64,000 nucleotides of DNA from JBKQVT01 sp963804825 (GTDB lineage Bacteria > Planctomycetota > Planctomycetia > Pirellulales > Thermoguttaceae). Of this stretch, positions 9,206-21,987 are shown in pieces. How positions within the stretch are numbered: the stretch's first letter is position 1; each line of letters opens with the position of its first letter. Position numbers and translations under genes: made by a program. The notes below the pieces were generated by a model that worked only from the letters and a program-made list of their open reading frames with translations, made no database searches and was not told where the DNA came from. Location of the stretch: positions 372,001 to 436,000 of the forward strand of contig CAWDRV010000006.1 of the NCBI GenBank assembly GCA_963804825.1. Reading direction: 5' to 3'.

Positions 9206-9237
9206 TGTGATTATACATTCACAACAGGGCAATACAA
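9206..9237 (-). promoter_or_regulatory. Promoter of the exporter operon with overlapping TGTGA-N8-TCACA operator
   Basis: On the minus strand, TTGTAT (9232-9237), a 16-base spacer and a perfect TATAAT (9210-9215) precede the TetR gene. The sequence 9206-9223 is an inverted repeat, TGTGA...TCACA with 8 bases between, and covers the -10 box. This is the expected place for an autoregulatory TetR operator. Confidence 0.6.
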
Positions 9238-9339
9238 GGGTAAAATGGGTTGTTTCGGAAAGGAAAGCCGATGCTGGGGTTTCTCCGCCGACCGCTTTCG
9301 GTTAGGCTGGGACGCTTAACCCGGATTCATTCATCGCGT

Positions 9340-9368
9340 GCCACGACCACGCGTTGTGTGGTCGTGGC
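9340..9368. repeat. GTGCCAC-family hairpin
   Basis: Perfect 11-bp stem GCCACGACCAC / GTGGTCGTGGC with a 7-base loop, upstream of the MFS gene. Other members with different but complementary arms are at 12329-12391, 31515-31538 and 57625-57659. Confidence 0.65.
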
Positions 9369-9419
9369 CCAGGTGAATAATCCCGGCTACCTGACTCCGC
9401 AGCGACGAAAACACGCCCG

Positions 9420-10748
9420 ATGGATTCCGACTTCACGCCTACCCCCCTCAAGAATGACCCGTATTCCGTCTGGAGGGGGCACCATTTCCAGCTTTACGCC
9501 ACGAGCTGGTTCCTGATGTCCTTCGCCAAGCAGGCGGAATCCGTGGTGTTGGGCGTCTTCGTCTATAGCCATGTCTACATTCTCTACCACTCGGTCGAGA
9601 CCGCTTCCTTGGCGCTTGGCTTGTTGGGGCTGGTGCAAGCGCTGCCGATGATGCTCTTAGCGATTCCCGGCGGCCAGATCGCGGACCGTTGGGACCGTCG
9701 CATGGTGCTGACGGTGAGCCTGGCGGCGACCGGCGCGATTTCGGCGGTGCTGGCGGCCGCGGTCTATCGTCATGCGTCGCTGTGGTGGATTTATCTGCCG
9801 TTGCTGGCCGGCGCCGTCGGCCAGGCGTTGGGAAACCCGTCGCGGACGGCCTTGCTCCCGCAACTGGTGCCGGCCAAGGAGTTCAGCAACGCCGTGGCCT
9901 GGAACATGACGGTGTTTCAGATCGGGCGCGTGACCGGCCCGCTGCTGGGCGGCCTGATTGCTGGAATCTTCGGCACGGCGGCGGCCCTGGTCCTCGTCTT
10001 GGTCTGCCGGTTGTCGGCCATGGCGGCCGCGTTCTGCCTGCCGCGGCAAACCCCCGACGCGCGACGGACGGCCGAGGCCGTCACGTGGGAAAGCCTCGTG
10101 GCGGGCGTGCGTTTCGTGTGGCGGCAGAAGCTCATTCTCGCCACCATCACGCTGGACCTGTTCGCCGTGCTGTTCGGCGGCGCCGCGTATCTGTTTCCCG
10201 CCTTCGCCCGGGATATCTTGAAGGTGGGCGTAGCCAATGTGGATTTCTGCGTGGGAGTGCTCTGTGCAGCCGACGCCGTCGGCGCGATCTGCATGGCGGT
10301 GCTGTTGGCGCATCTGCCGCCGATCCGCCGCGCCGGGCGGACGATGCTCTGGGCCGTGGCCGCCTTCGGCGCCGCGACGATCGTCTTCGGGCTGTCGAAA
10401 TGGCTCTGGCTGTCGCTGGCCCTGATGTTCCTGGTCGGCGCGGTGGACGCGATCAGCGTGGTGGTCCGCCACACGCTGGTGCAAATGCTCACGCCCGACT
10501 CGATGCGCGGCCGCGTCTCCGCGGTCAACAGCGTGTTCATCGTGGCCTCGAACGACCTGGGCGGGCTGGAATCGGGATTGACCGCCTGGCTGGTCGGCCC
10601 GATGGTTTCCGTGGTGGGCGGGGGCATCGCCACGATTCTCGTCGTGTTGGCGTCCGCCCGGATTTGGCCGCAGATTCTCGGCATCGGGTCGTTGCGGGAC
10701 ATCCGCCCGGCGGAAGAAGAGGAAGAGGGATTAGGGATTGGGGATTAG
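9420..10748 (+). CDS. MFS transporter (EntS/MFS_3-like)
   Basis: Intact 442-residue polytopic protein with about 12 hydrophobic helices. The MFS loop motif after helix 2 is GGQIADRWDRRMVL, and the second half has a related loop (LPPIRRAGRTML). TPDSMRGRVSAVNSVFI near residue 360 is typical of the MFS_3/EntS enterobactin-exporter group. Likely an efflux pump, substrate unknown. The C-terminus EEEEEGLGIGD and the stop codon are encoded by a GGGATTAGGGATTGG repeat, so the ancestral end was probably near the preceding RDIRPAE. Divergent from the exporter operon and not obviously coregulated. Confidence 0.85.
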   Translation: MDSDFTPTPLKNDPYSVWRGHHFQLYATSWFLMSFAKQAESVVLGVFVYSHVYILYHSVETASLALGLLGLVQALPMMLLAIPGGQIADRWDRRMVLTVSLAATGAISAVLAAAVYRHASLWWIYLPLLAGAVGQALGNPSRTALLPQLVPAKEFSNAVAWNMTVFQIGRVTGPLLGGLIAGIFGTAAALVLVLVCRLSAMAAAFCLPRQTPDARRTAEAVTWESLVAGVRFVWRQKLILATITLDLFAVLFGGAAYLFPAFARDILKVGVANVDFCVGVLCAADAVGAICMAVLLAHLPPIRRAGRTMLWAVAAFGAATIVFGLSKWLWLSLALMFLVGAVDAISVVVRHTLVQMLTPDSMRGRVSAVNSVFIVASNDLGGLESGLTAWLVGPMVSVVGGGIATILVVLASARIWPQILGIGSLRDIRPAEEEEEGLGIGD

Positions 10749-10761
10749 GGATTGGAGATGC

Positions 10762-10788
10762 CCCCTCGACGCACTCGAGGGGCTTTTT
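10762..10788 (+). terminator. Hairpin terminator after the MFS gene, inside a GGGATTAGG repeat array
   Basis: CCCCTCGA (10762-10769), loop CGCAC, TCGAGGGG (10775-10782), then CTTTTT. On the left are direct copies of GGGATTAGGGATTGG (10728-10757) and on the right their complement (10796-10815, resuming at 12099). The same composite design occurs at 29066-29340 and 60291-60352. Confidence 0.7.
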
Positions 10789-10815
10789 CTCTCTTCTAAT
10801 CCCCAATCCCTAATC

Positions 10816-12098
10816 CAGTAGTTCCAAGTTCTCGTTTATGGCGGCCGAAGGACGTAAGGTGCTGTGCCATCGTGATATAGGACGACGATTTCGTGAGCGA
10901 TCCAATCGAGCACCTGTTTGAAGCGAAGGAGTTCGAGGTGCAGTGCCAGACGATTGCTCCGTCCGTCGGCGAGTCGCGTCTGATGAATCCAGACCCATAC
11001 GTTCCGCAAGATGAACCCCAACGCCACAAAGAACAGCCGCAAATGAGGATCGCGAGTGCAGGTGTAAATTCTCCCTTGCCGCCTTTGACGATAACTCGTT
11101 TCGATGCCAAACCGTTTGCGGTAACGCTCGCGAATCTCCGTCGGAGAGCCCTGCACGCCCCAGGCAGCGAACAACAGTTTCTGTCTCGACTGTTTGCCGG
11201 TGTGCCGATTGCGGTAGCGGCGATAGCCCACACAGACCCGAATGGCCACCTGTCGCTCGCCGCTTTTCATCGTGTGGGGGTACCAGCCCGCCGCTTGTCG
11301 CCGGATCGCCCGCAGGCCGGTCAGTTTTCGACCTTTCCTGGGGCGTCGCCCGGCGAACTTCACCGGCATCAAGAACGGCAGATTTTCCTGCTGCAAGAAC
11401 TCGACCACGGGCAGGTTGAAAAATTCCCGATCCAGCAAAACACGCCTGATTTTCAGGTCGATTTCGCGGATCCGCCCCAGCAATCGCCGCAGCACCGTGA
11501 CCAGCGATTCGTGGCGTCGCACCCAGGTCAGGGCCAGCGTGTAGCGCCGGCCGTACTCCACGATACAGGCCGAGGCGTAGGCATGGAATTTCGTGGTCCC
11601 CTGTTTCGGCTGACCGTAGTAGATTTCGTTGCGGCTCCTCTGCGGCTGCCCGTAATAGGGGTCGAGGTGCAGGTCGATCGCGATGGTCCACGCTCGGCGT
11701 GTCATGCGGCGCGGGAGATGGCCGACCAGGGCCTTGTTCAGGCGGCGTTCCAGCACAGGGAGCGTCTTGGGCAGGCCGTCCTCCAGGGCCGTCATGGCCG
11801 CTTGATCGGACGGGGCGTGGGCCAGGTCGCGGCAGGCGGCGGAGATGGAAATCGACCGGGCCGCAGCCCGCAAGGCGACTGCCGCGATTGCCGCGGCGGT
11901 GCAGCGCCACCCATGATCTTTTACTAGCTTTGCTTGCACCAGCCATGATTGAGTCCACGAGTACACTTCGCCGCTGGTTATGGTAGAATTCGTCCTTGAA
12001 CGCATGGCTTCCTCCGTGTAACGACTCGTTGACACAAGTCTTTTACACGAGGAGCCTTGCGTTCACTTATAGCAATTCAGCCGAACTTGGAACTACTG
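10816..12098. mobile_element. Complete insertion sequence, IS4-superfamily/ISH3-like, 1283 bp
   Basis: Both ends carry a perfect 16-bp inverted repeat, CAGTAGTTCCAAGTTC at 10816-10831 and its complement at 12083-12098. The flanks are TAATC at 10811-10815 and TAATC at 12099-12103, read as a 5-bp target duplication. It has split a telomere-like AATCCCTAATCC array. One transposase gene fills it. End length and duplication size fit the ISH3 group of IS4-like elements. Family assignment is from memory of the group and the protein motifs. Confidence 0.9.
10836..12005 (-). CDS. DDE transposase of the IS4-superfamily element
   Basis: Intact, 389 residues from ATG 12005 (MRSRTNSTITSGEVYSW). This start is preferred over an upstream GTG at 12035 because GGAGG lies seven bases before it. 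Catalytic residues visible: first Asp in WTIAIDLHLDPYYG, second Asp in RRVLLDREFFN, and Glu in the Y-R-E region (RYRKRFGIETSYRQ), the signature of IS4-type DDE enzymes. The gene fills the element between its inverted repeats and reads through without breaks, so the IS may be active or recently acquired. Confidence 0.85.
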   Translation of the reverse strand: MRSRTNSTITSGEVYSWTQSWLVQAKLVKDHGWRCTAAAIAAVALRAAARSISISAACRDLAHAPSDQAAMTALEDGLPKTLPVLERRLNKALVGHLPRRMTRRAWTIAIDLHLDPYYGQPQRSRNEIYYGQPKQGTTKFHAYASACIVEYGRRYTLALTWVRRHESLVTVLRRLLGRIREIDLKIRRVLLDREFFNLPVVEFLQQENLPFLMPVKFAGRRPRKGRKLTGLRAIRRQAAGWYPHTMKSGERQVAIRVCVGYRRYRNRHTGKQSRQKLLFAAWGVQGSPTEIRERYRKRFGIETSYRQRRQGRIYTCTRDPHLRLFFVALGFILRNVWVWIHQTRLADGRSNRLALHLELLRFKQVLDWIAHEIVVLYHDGTAPYVLRPP

Positions 12099-12115
12099 TA
12101 ATCCCTAATCCCTTC

Positions 12116-15129
<3,014 letters not shown>

Positions 15130-15465
15130 GGCAAGGAATAGACCAATAGGGGAGTATTCCGTCGAGTTGTCCCTGCCTCGTGGTTGCAGGGGCGCTGATC
15201 GTTGCACAGGTGCCTATCCACGATAGTTCCCCGAGGCATGTAAGTCGAGTCGCCCGGTTGACATAGGGCGTTGTTTGGCGGTAGATTAGGTATTGTAGGC
15301 GGTAAAGGTGCGGGCCGAAGTGCGCAAGACAATTTTCCGGTCCTTTCTGGATAAGTTGGCCCGGGCCTGGGCTGCCAGGAACAGAGACATCTGACAAGAC
15401 GTATCACTCCCTGGTGGGTAGGGCGATCCGCGGGTGGATTCTGAGGGCAAGGGAGAAAGAGCACC
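15130..15465 (+). promoter_or_regulatory. Intergenic promoter region of the PilM operon
   Basis: No gene is seen in this 336-base divergent intergenic region. TTGACA at 15258-15263, an 18-base spacer and TAGATT at 15282-15287 form a plausible sigma70-type promoter reading right, leaving a leader of about 170 bases before ATG 15466. No clear hairpin decides a leader function. Confidence 0.5.
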
Positions 15466-17646
15466 ATGGCCAGATCCGGCGTAGTCTGGGGGATCGACGT
15501 AGGGCAATGCGCGTTGAAGGCGTTGCGGTGCCGTGCCGGCGACGATCCCGACAAGATCGTCGTCGAGGCCTTCGACTTCATCGAGTATCCGAAGATCCTC
15601 AGCCAGCCGGGTTCCGAGCCGGCCGAGTTGATCGGCGACGCGCTGAAGCAGTTCCTCTCGCGGAATTCGGTGCGCGGCGATCGGGTGGCGATTTCGGTGT
15701 CGGGGCAAAGCGGGCTGGCGCGGTTCATCAAGCTGCCGCCGGTGGAAGCCAAGAAGATTCCCGACATCGTCCGCTACGAAGCCCGGCAGCAGATCCCCTT
15801 CGACCTGAACGACGTGATCTGGGACTATCAGCGGATGGGCGGGGGCAGCGAGGAGGAGGGGTTCGCGCTGGAGACGGAGATCGGCCTGTTCGCCATGAAG
15901 CGCGACGCCGTGTTCCGCGCCATGGAGCCGTTCCAAACGGCGGGCATCGAGCTGGATTACGTGCAGCTCACGCCGCTGGCCTTGTACAACTACGTGTTGT
16001 TCGACCAGTTGGGCCAACCTGCCGTCGCTGGAAGAATATGACCCCGAGAATCCGCCCGAATCGGTGGTGGTCGTGTCGCTGGGCACCGACTCGACCGACC
16101 TGGTGGTGACCAACGGTTTCCGCGTCTGGCAGCGGAGCATCCCGCTGGGCGGCAACCACTTCACCAAGGCCCTGACCAAGGAGCTGAAGCTCACCTTCGC
16201 CAAGGCGGAACACCTGAAGCGCAACGCCACCACCGCGCAGGACCCCAAGGCGATCTTCCAGGCGATGCGGCCGGTCTTCAACGACCTGTTGACCGAGCTG
16301 CAGCGGTCGCTGGGCTTCTTCTCCAACATCGACCGCCACGCGAAGATCGGGCGGATCGTGGCCTTGGGCAACGCCTTCAAGCTTCCCGGGCTTGCGGCGC
16401 TACCTGTCGCAGAGCCTCGGCTACGACATCCAGCGGGTGGATTCGTTCCGCGGCCTGGAGGGCTCCGAGGTCACCAACGCCCCGAGTTTCAAGGAAAACA
16501 TCCTCAGCTTCGGCGTCTGCTACGGCCTGGCGCTGCAAGGGCTCGGCAAGGGCGGGCTGAAGACGAACCTCTTGCCCAAGGCAGATCGTCCGCGACCGGC
16601 TGATCCGCGAGAAGAAGCCCTGGGCGGTGGCCGCCGGCGGCGGCGCTGCTGCTGGCGTGCAGCCTGAGTTTCGCCGCCTCCTCGGCCTCGCTGCAGCACG
16701 GTCGGCAAGGGGCTCTGGAAGGCCTGCCGAGGCCGAGGCCAAGCGGGTGGCCGACCGGGCCGCCGGCTATAAGGGCCGCGCCGACGAGGCCAGAACGGCC
16801 AAGAACAACTTGGCTACTTGGGCGTCAAGAAGATCGGCGACAGCCTCGTGAGCAACATCGAGGGACGCGTCTCGTGGCTGGAGTTGCTCAAGGCCATCAA
16901 CGAGTCGCTGCCCCAGGACGATCCCAACAAGGTCCCCGATAAGATTTGGGACCGCAACGAAGTGCACATCACCAATTTGGAATGCCAGCAGGTCGACGAC
17001 CTGGCGAAATGGTTTGCCAGCCGTGAAGAAATACTACACGCCGCTGGGTAGCGCAGCCGCCCCGGCCATCCCCGCTCCTGCCAACAGCCCGGCGCAGGCG
17101 GGCAATCCGGCGCCCGTGGGCAATCCGGCGCCTCCGGGCGGCCCGGCTGGTCCCAATGCCCCGGCCGCTGCCGGCGTGCCGCTGCCAGTCGGAGCGGCTG
17201 CCGTCGATCCCGGGCCCTTCGGGACCCGGCTGGGTGATCGCCATCAAGGGACACCATTTCCACAACCATGCCAACTTGGGGGCCAACCAGGGCGCCGAGT
17301 TCGTCCGCAACACGCTGATGAAAAACCTGGCGACGGGCAAGATCGTCGTGCCGTCCCCGGACGGCAAAGGAACGGAAACCGTCTCCTTGAAAGACCTCGG
17401 CATCGGGTACCCCGTGCTGATCAATCCCAAGGCCATCTACACGGTGGAAATCGACAATCCCAAGCCCATTAAGAGCGGAGGCGGAGGGGCCGGGCGGAGG
17501 GGGTCGGCCCGGCGGCGACGCCGCTGCCCCAGGACAAAATCACCCTCCAAAGATTCGACATCCTCGTCCATTTCTGCTGGAAGCCGGCGACGGCCAGCCA
17601 ACGGAGCGCGGAGAAGGCCGAGAAGGCGGAGCGCGAGAACCGTTGA
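15466..17646 (+). CDS. PilM-like ATPase fused to a PilN-like membrane/periplasmic region (several frameshifts)
   Basis: The first 190 residues read cleanly: GIDVGQCALKALRCRAG is the actin-fold phosphate-1 loop, followed by KLPPVEAKKIPDIVRYEARQ as in PilM. After an extra C near 16022 the frame continues with VVVVSLGTDSTDLVVTNG (phosphate-2). After an extra T near 16393 it continues with LRRYLSQSLGYDIQRVDSF and YGLALQGLGKGGLKTNLLP, the PilM C-terminus. Further one-base changes near 16581 and 16638 restore a transmembrane helix (WAVAAAAALLLACSLSFAA) and a periplasmic tail with a Pro/Ala linker (17050-17210), ending at TGA 17644. The architecture equals PilM plus PilN of type IV pilus/type II secretion alignment complexes. 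It heads an operon of three more genes with single membrane anchors. Confidence 0.75.
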
Positions 17647-17667
17647 GTCCACGGGAGGTTTGCACGC

Positions 17668-19251
17668 ATGGATAAACTCAAAATCACCTTGGCCCAAATG
17701 AAGAAGCACCACTTCTGGGTCCTCTCGCGCTCGTCGTGGTGGGAGCGTTGACCACCTGGGACCTCGCCATATCCGCGAACGACAAAAGCTTCAAGCAACG
17801 CAAGGGCGAGGTGGACGGCAGGTTCAGCGCCGTCGGCAACGTCATCACGACCAAGGACCCTCCCAATGAAGGCGTCATCAAGACGATCCACGACTTGATC
17901 GACGGGACGGGGGATAAAGAGGGCGAGGGCCTGAAGCAGAAGGTCTTGCAGGCATGGACCTTCCTCTACGAGAAGCAGACCAAAGAGAACCCGCTACCAA
18001 AAGCCCTCGACGATGATTTTCAGAAACATTATAAACAACTGGAGCAGGGGAAGATCAGCGAACTGTCCGACCTCGACCGGGAACAATATCAGCGGCTGGT
18101 CAAGGCCTACGTATGCGGAGAGGAGGAGAAACCGGAAAAAACAGGGAAGGGCGGGGAGTCGCCCAAGGCCGAAAAGGCCGAGAGAAAATACTTATTCGAG
18201 GGCCTCGACTTGCGGCGGCCCAAGGATAACGCAGCCGCCGTTCATCGCGACAGGAACATGCCCCACTTTCACGGCCACCAGTTTCACGCGCCGCTGCCAG
18301 GCCCCGGCGCCGCTGCCGCCAATCCGGACGCGGTCGAAATGGTCGGGGTGCTGGATTGGGATCCGACCGATCTGGACCGCATTAAGAAACAGTTCGTCTG
18401 GGAGGAGACGCCCGACACGCAGACCGTCCGTCTGGCGCAGGAAGACCTTTGGGTGTACGAGGCCTTGCTGAGAATCATCGAGAACACGAACAAGGACGAA
18501 AAGACGAACAAGGCCCCGACATCCTCCGAGAAGGCGGCCATCAAGCGGATTGAATCGTTGGAGATCGGCCAGCAGGCCGCGCGGCGTTGGGCGCAGGACA
18601 AGGAGTCGGTGATCGCCGGTCTGGCGGCGGTTTCGGCGGCGCCCGGCCCGGGCGGCGGCCCGGCGAGGCAGGTTCCTCGCGGTGGCATCCAACAGTTCCA
18701 GCATTCCCGTCGCGGCGGCATCTATGCCGGACCCGGCCTCCATAATGTCGGGCCCCAGGAATCGCCGTTGGCCGATCGCTATGTCGATGACAGGGGGGAC
18801 CCGCTGGCCGAGGACGCCAAGTCCCCCTACGCCGAGTTGTTCAAGATGATGCCGATCAACCTCCGCCTGGTGATCGATCAGAAAAAGGTCACCAAGCTGC
18901 TGGCGGAGTGCGGCAACGCGAACATGCCGATCGTCGTTCGCACCGTGCGTTTGCGGCCGGGTGAAGGCGAAACCATTTCCGCGTTGACGGGGGCCGGTGC
19001 GGCGGGCAGCGGTCAGGGGCCCGCCACCACGACGTTGTTCATGCATCGTCCGTCTTCCGCGACGGGCGAGGGGGAGGGCCAGACCGCGGAACCGGCCGGT
19101 TCTCCCTATCTGCACGTTGGAAATCCGCGGGATCATCTACCTCTACAATCCACCCGATCTGAAAATGTTGGGAACAGGGAGCACCGGCGGCGCGGCGGCG
19201 ACGCCGGCAACAACGCCGGCCGGCGCTTCAGCGACGGGAGGTCACCCATGA
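17668..19251 (+). CDS. Unknown single-pass membrane protein of the PilM operon (PilN/PilO-position), frameshifted
   Basis: Start ATG 17668 (MDKLKITLAQMKKHHFWVL) follows GGGAGG and lies 21 bases after the PilM stop. One missing base near 17729 restores the helix LALVVVGALTTW. A long, mostly helical, charged extracytoplasmic region follows, with Lys/Glu-rich segments, a Gly/Pro-rich stretch and YAELFKMMPINLRLVIDQKK near the end. A second frame change near 19125 joins it to EIRGIIYLYNPPDLKMLG. The stop TGA overlaps the next ATG (ATGA). I do not recognise the family. Position and topology suggest a PilN/PilO-like scaffold, which is inference. Confidence 0.65.
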
Positions 19252-20102
19252 AAGCCCAGGTCAAACTGAAACTGGACAAGGACTCGTTGCAGCAGTTCTT
19301 TCTCGAAAATGTGGAAAAAATGGTCTTCGGCGTCGTCGCGCTCGGCGCGCTGTTCTTGATATGGCAGGCCCTGACGCAAAAGGGCTACGACAAGAGGCCC
19401 GAGGCCTTGAATCGGGAAAGCGCGAAGGCCAACAAAAAAATCGACGATACGCCGCCGTGGGCGATTCCGCCGGAGTGTCATTCGGCGGAATTCGAAAAGT
19501 TGGTCAAGCGCGTCCTCCTTCCCATCAAGCCAGTGGCCTACGAGTACGGCAACCCGTGGGACAATCCGGTGGTGCCTCCGTTGAAGCTGCGTCCGAAACC
19601 GGACCTTTTCGCCGCCGAGGACCTCTGCGGCACGGCGGGCGTCGGAGCGTTCGCGGCGGGTGGGGCCCACGGTGGGCAAGGCCGAATTGGAATGCGCTAC
19701 GTGGTGCTGACCGCCCTGGTCCCGCTGGAGCGACAGACCGCTGCCTACCAGAAGGCCTTCGACGGGGTCACCTATCAAATCCCGCAGAACGATGCAGAGC
19801 CCGTCTATGCTCGTTTCAATGTGAAGCGGGTCGTGGTGCCTTCGAGCGGCCGAAATCACGAGTTCAATTGGGAAGCCGAGAAACCCATCGACTCGGCGAA
19901 GGCGATCTTCAACGCCAAGAGGCAGTGGCAGGGGACCGGCCAGGAAATCGTGGACCCAAGATTCCTCTACGGCCAAAGCCAAGGTTCGGTCCGCGGCGGC
20001 CGCAGCGGCGAGAGCACGACTGATCCGTTGGTCTTCCCGCTGGGACCGACGACCCACGGCTGGGGGACGGAGGTTGCGCACCTGCCGGAGATTCCGCCTT
20101 AA
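19248..20102 (+). CDS. Unknown single-pass membrane protein of the PilM operon
   Basis: 284 residues from ATG 19248 (MKAQVKLKLDKDSLQQFF), coupled to the previous gene by a four-base overlap. Membrane helix near residues 26-44 (MVFGVVALGALFLIWQAL), then an extracytoplasmic domain with YVVLTALVPLERQTAAYQKA and a beta-rich C-terminus. The frame ends with TAA at 20100 right before the next gene. The next gene reads on in another frame from the same point, so the two may be one protein split by an indel. No family recognised. The small anchor plus periplasmic domain again fits a trans-envelope assembly complex. Confidence 0.65.
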   Translation: MKAQVKLKLDKDSLQQFFLENVEKMVFGVVALGALFLIWQALTQKGYDKRPEALNRESAKANKKIDDTPPWAIPPECHSAEFEKLVKRVLLPIKPVAYEYGNPWDNPVVPPLKLRPKPDLFAAEDLCGTAGVGAFAAGGAHGGQGRIGMRYVVLTALVPLERQTAAYQKAFDGVTYQIPQNDAEPVYARFNVKRVVVPSSGRNHEFNWEAEKPIDSAKAIFNAKRQWQGTGQEIVDPRFLYGQSQGSVRGGRSGESTTDPLVFPLGPTTHGWGTEVAHLPEIPP

Positions 20103-20115
20103 GGAGGAAAAAGTC

Positions 20116-20922
20116 ATGCTGCGAGGGCCGCAACCCGAGGAGCAACACCCCACCGGGGACACTCCCGAGGAGGAGCCACCTCCCGTCAAAACCGCGGCTC
20201 CCGTTCAACCCGAGGAAGACTTGACCAAGGGACCGAAGTATGTGCTGCTCCGATTCTTCGATTTCGACGTCAAGCCGGGAACATCCTACTGCTACCGGGT
20301 ATCCCTGGTCCTGCAGAATCCGAACGCCGGCATAAACGAGTCCTATCTGGTCAAACCCGAACTCGGCAACGGAAAAATCATCCAGTCGGCGTGGTCCGAG
20401 CCGAGCAACGTGATCACCGTGCCCGAGGACGTCCGCGTCCTGGTCCAGTCGGTGAAAATGCCGCCGCCGCGGGCGAGCTCCGGAGAGCCGGAAGGCACCG
20501 TGACCATTCTGAAGTGGGAACAGGACTCGGGCATGACGGTCCACAAGGACTTCTTGGAAATCGCCCGCGGCAAGATCCTTAACTTCCCCAAGCAGGCGCC
20601 CGACACAGGCAAAACTCATGGCAAGCCGCCGAAAGGCACGGTCGATTTCATGACGGACGCGGTGGTCGTAGACATGACCGGCGGCGGCACTTCCGGCGAC
20701 ATGCTGCTGCTGAACAAGGACGGCAAACTAGTGGCCCACGACGCCACGGAGGATACGGATGCGCTGAAGAAGTTTTTAGCCGCGGTGGTCGCTCCGGAGG
20801 TTCGGCCGGGCCAGGGCCACGTCACGCCCCCTCCAAGGACGCCGTCACCCGACGACCTCGAACGTTATATGGACAAGGTGAGGGGGAGGCCGGGGACCAG
20901 ACCCAGAACACAGGAACGGTAG
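20116..20922 (+). CDS. Unknown protein, last gene of the PilM operon (or C-terminal half of the previous gene)
   Basis: 268 residues from ATG 20116 (MLRGPQPEEQHPTGDTPEEE). AAGGAGG at 20101-20107 is a perfect ribosome binding site eight bases ahead, which supports an independent start. However, the frame is also open upstream across the previous stop, so a fusion broken by one base cannot be excluded. An acidic proline-rich start is followed by a beta-rich fibronectin-like stretch (KYVLLRFFDFDVKPGTSYCY, SAWSEPSNVITVP) and a C-terminal region with DMLLLNKDGKLVAHDATED. No signal peptide of its own, which favours the fusion. Function unknown. Confidence 0.6.
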   Translation: MLRGPQPEEQHPTGDTPEEEPPPVKTAAPVQPEEDLTKGPKYVLLRFFDFDVKPGTSYCYRVSLVLQNPNAGINESYLVKPELGNGKIIQSAWSEPSNVITVPEDVRVLVQSVKMPPPRASSGEPEGTVTILKWEQDSGMTVHKDFLEIARGKILNFPKQAPDTGKTHGKPPKGTVDFMTDAVVVDMTGGGTSGDMLLLNKDGKLVAHDATEDTDALKKFLAAVVAPEVRPGQGHVTPPPRTPSPDDLERYMDKVRGRPGTRPRTQER

Positions 20923-20929
20923 GGCAACG

Positions 20930-21920
20930 GTGGCTTGGCAATATAGCGAAAAGACCCAACAGCTCTTCATGGACGCCGTCCACGGCAAGCCGGGGACGCA
21001 TCTGGGCGAGATCGAGAATCCGGACGGCTTCGGCGAGCACGGTTCGATCGTCTGCGGTGATGCCATGCGTTTTACCTTTCGGGTGCGTCGTCACCCGACC
21101 GACCCGACGCAGGACGTGATTACCGAGGCCCGCTACCTGACCTTCGGCTGCACGTCGGCGATCGCCGCCTCCGAGGCGCTGTGCACGATGATCGAGCAGG
21201 GCGGCTACACGCCGATCCAGGCGTTGAAGGTCCAGAACAAGGACATCGTGGAGTTTCTCGGCGGCCTGCCGCAGCAGAAGATCCACTGCTCCGTGATGGG
21301 CGCCGAGGCGTTGGAATCGGCCGTGTTCAACTGGGCGCAGCGGCGGGGCGTCAACCTCGAAAAATTGGGAATCGACATCCACGCCGACGAACAGCAGGAA
21401 GGCCGCATCGTCTGCAAGTGCTTTTCCCTGAGCGAGCCCTACATCCGCCGCAAGATCCGCGAGTTGAACCTGCACACCATCGCGGAGATCACCCACGCGA
21501 TCAAGGCCGGCGGGGCGTGCACGGCCTGCCATCACGTCGCCCGGCGGGCTCCAAGACTTGTTGGACGAGGCCTGGGGCAAGGGCCCGCCGCGGCCGCCGT
21601 CGGCCGCTGCCGCCGTCGCCGGTCCGGCGCTGACCCAGATCGCTCCGCTTGCCGCGGGGCAGGGCCGCGCGGAAGGCCCCGCCCCGTCGCCCTACCAGTT
21701 CAGCAAGAAGATCGAGCAGGCCGTCGAGCAGTACGTCCGTCCGATGCTCCGGCAAGACGGCGGCGACATCGAGATCGTCGATATCAAGGACATGCTGGTC
21801 TATTGCAGTCTGACCGGGGCCTGCAAGGGCTGCATCGCCGCCCAGCAGACGTTGCGGATGCTCGTCGAGCAGACACTGAAGGACATGGTTGACCAGCGCA
21901 TCCGCGTGGTCCAGGTGTGA
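20930..21920 (+). CDS. nifU: NifU-type Fe-S cluster scaffold, three-domain (one frameshift)
   Basis: Starts at GTG 20930 (AWQYSEKTQQLFMDAV). Domain 1 is IscU-like with its three cluster-binding Cys in SIVCGDAM, TFGCTSAIA and IHCSVMGAEAL. Domain 2 is BFD-like [2Fe-2S] with IVCKCFSLSEPYIRR and GGACTACHH. Domain 3 is the NifU C-terminal domain with GACKGCIAAQQTL. An extra C near 21543 breaks the frame between domains 2 and 3 and is probably an error because everything downstream is conserved. It assembles Fe-S clusters with sulfur from the cysteine desulfurase encoded 67 bases downstream. Full-length NifU-NifS is the housekeeping system in a number of non-fixing bacteria, and no nitrogenase gene is nearby. 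Confidence 0.93.
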
Positions 21921-21987
21921 CGCCGGCCGGGGAGAGAACGGCCACGACTATGCCTCCCACAAGGGGAGTAATTGCTGGACAGCCGCT

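Noticed and set aside
16022..16640. Programmed ribosomal frameshifting in the PilM gene
   Set aside because: No slippery heptamer with a downstream structure at the breaks, and several sites in one gene make it implausible.
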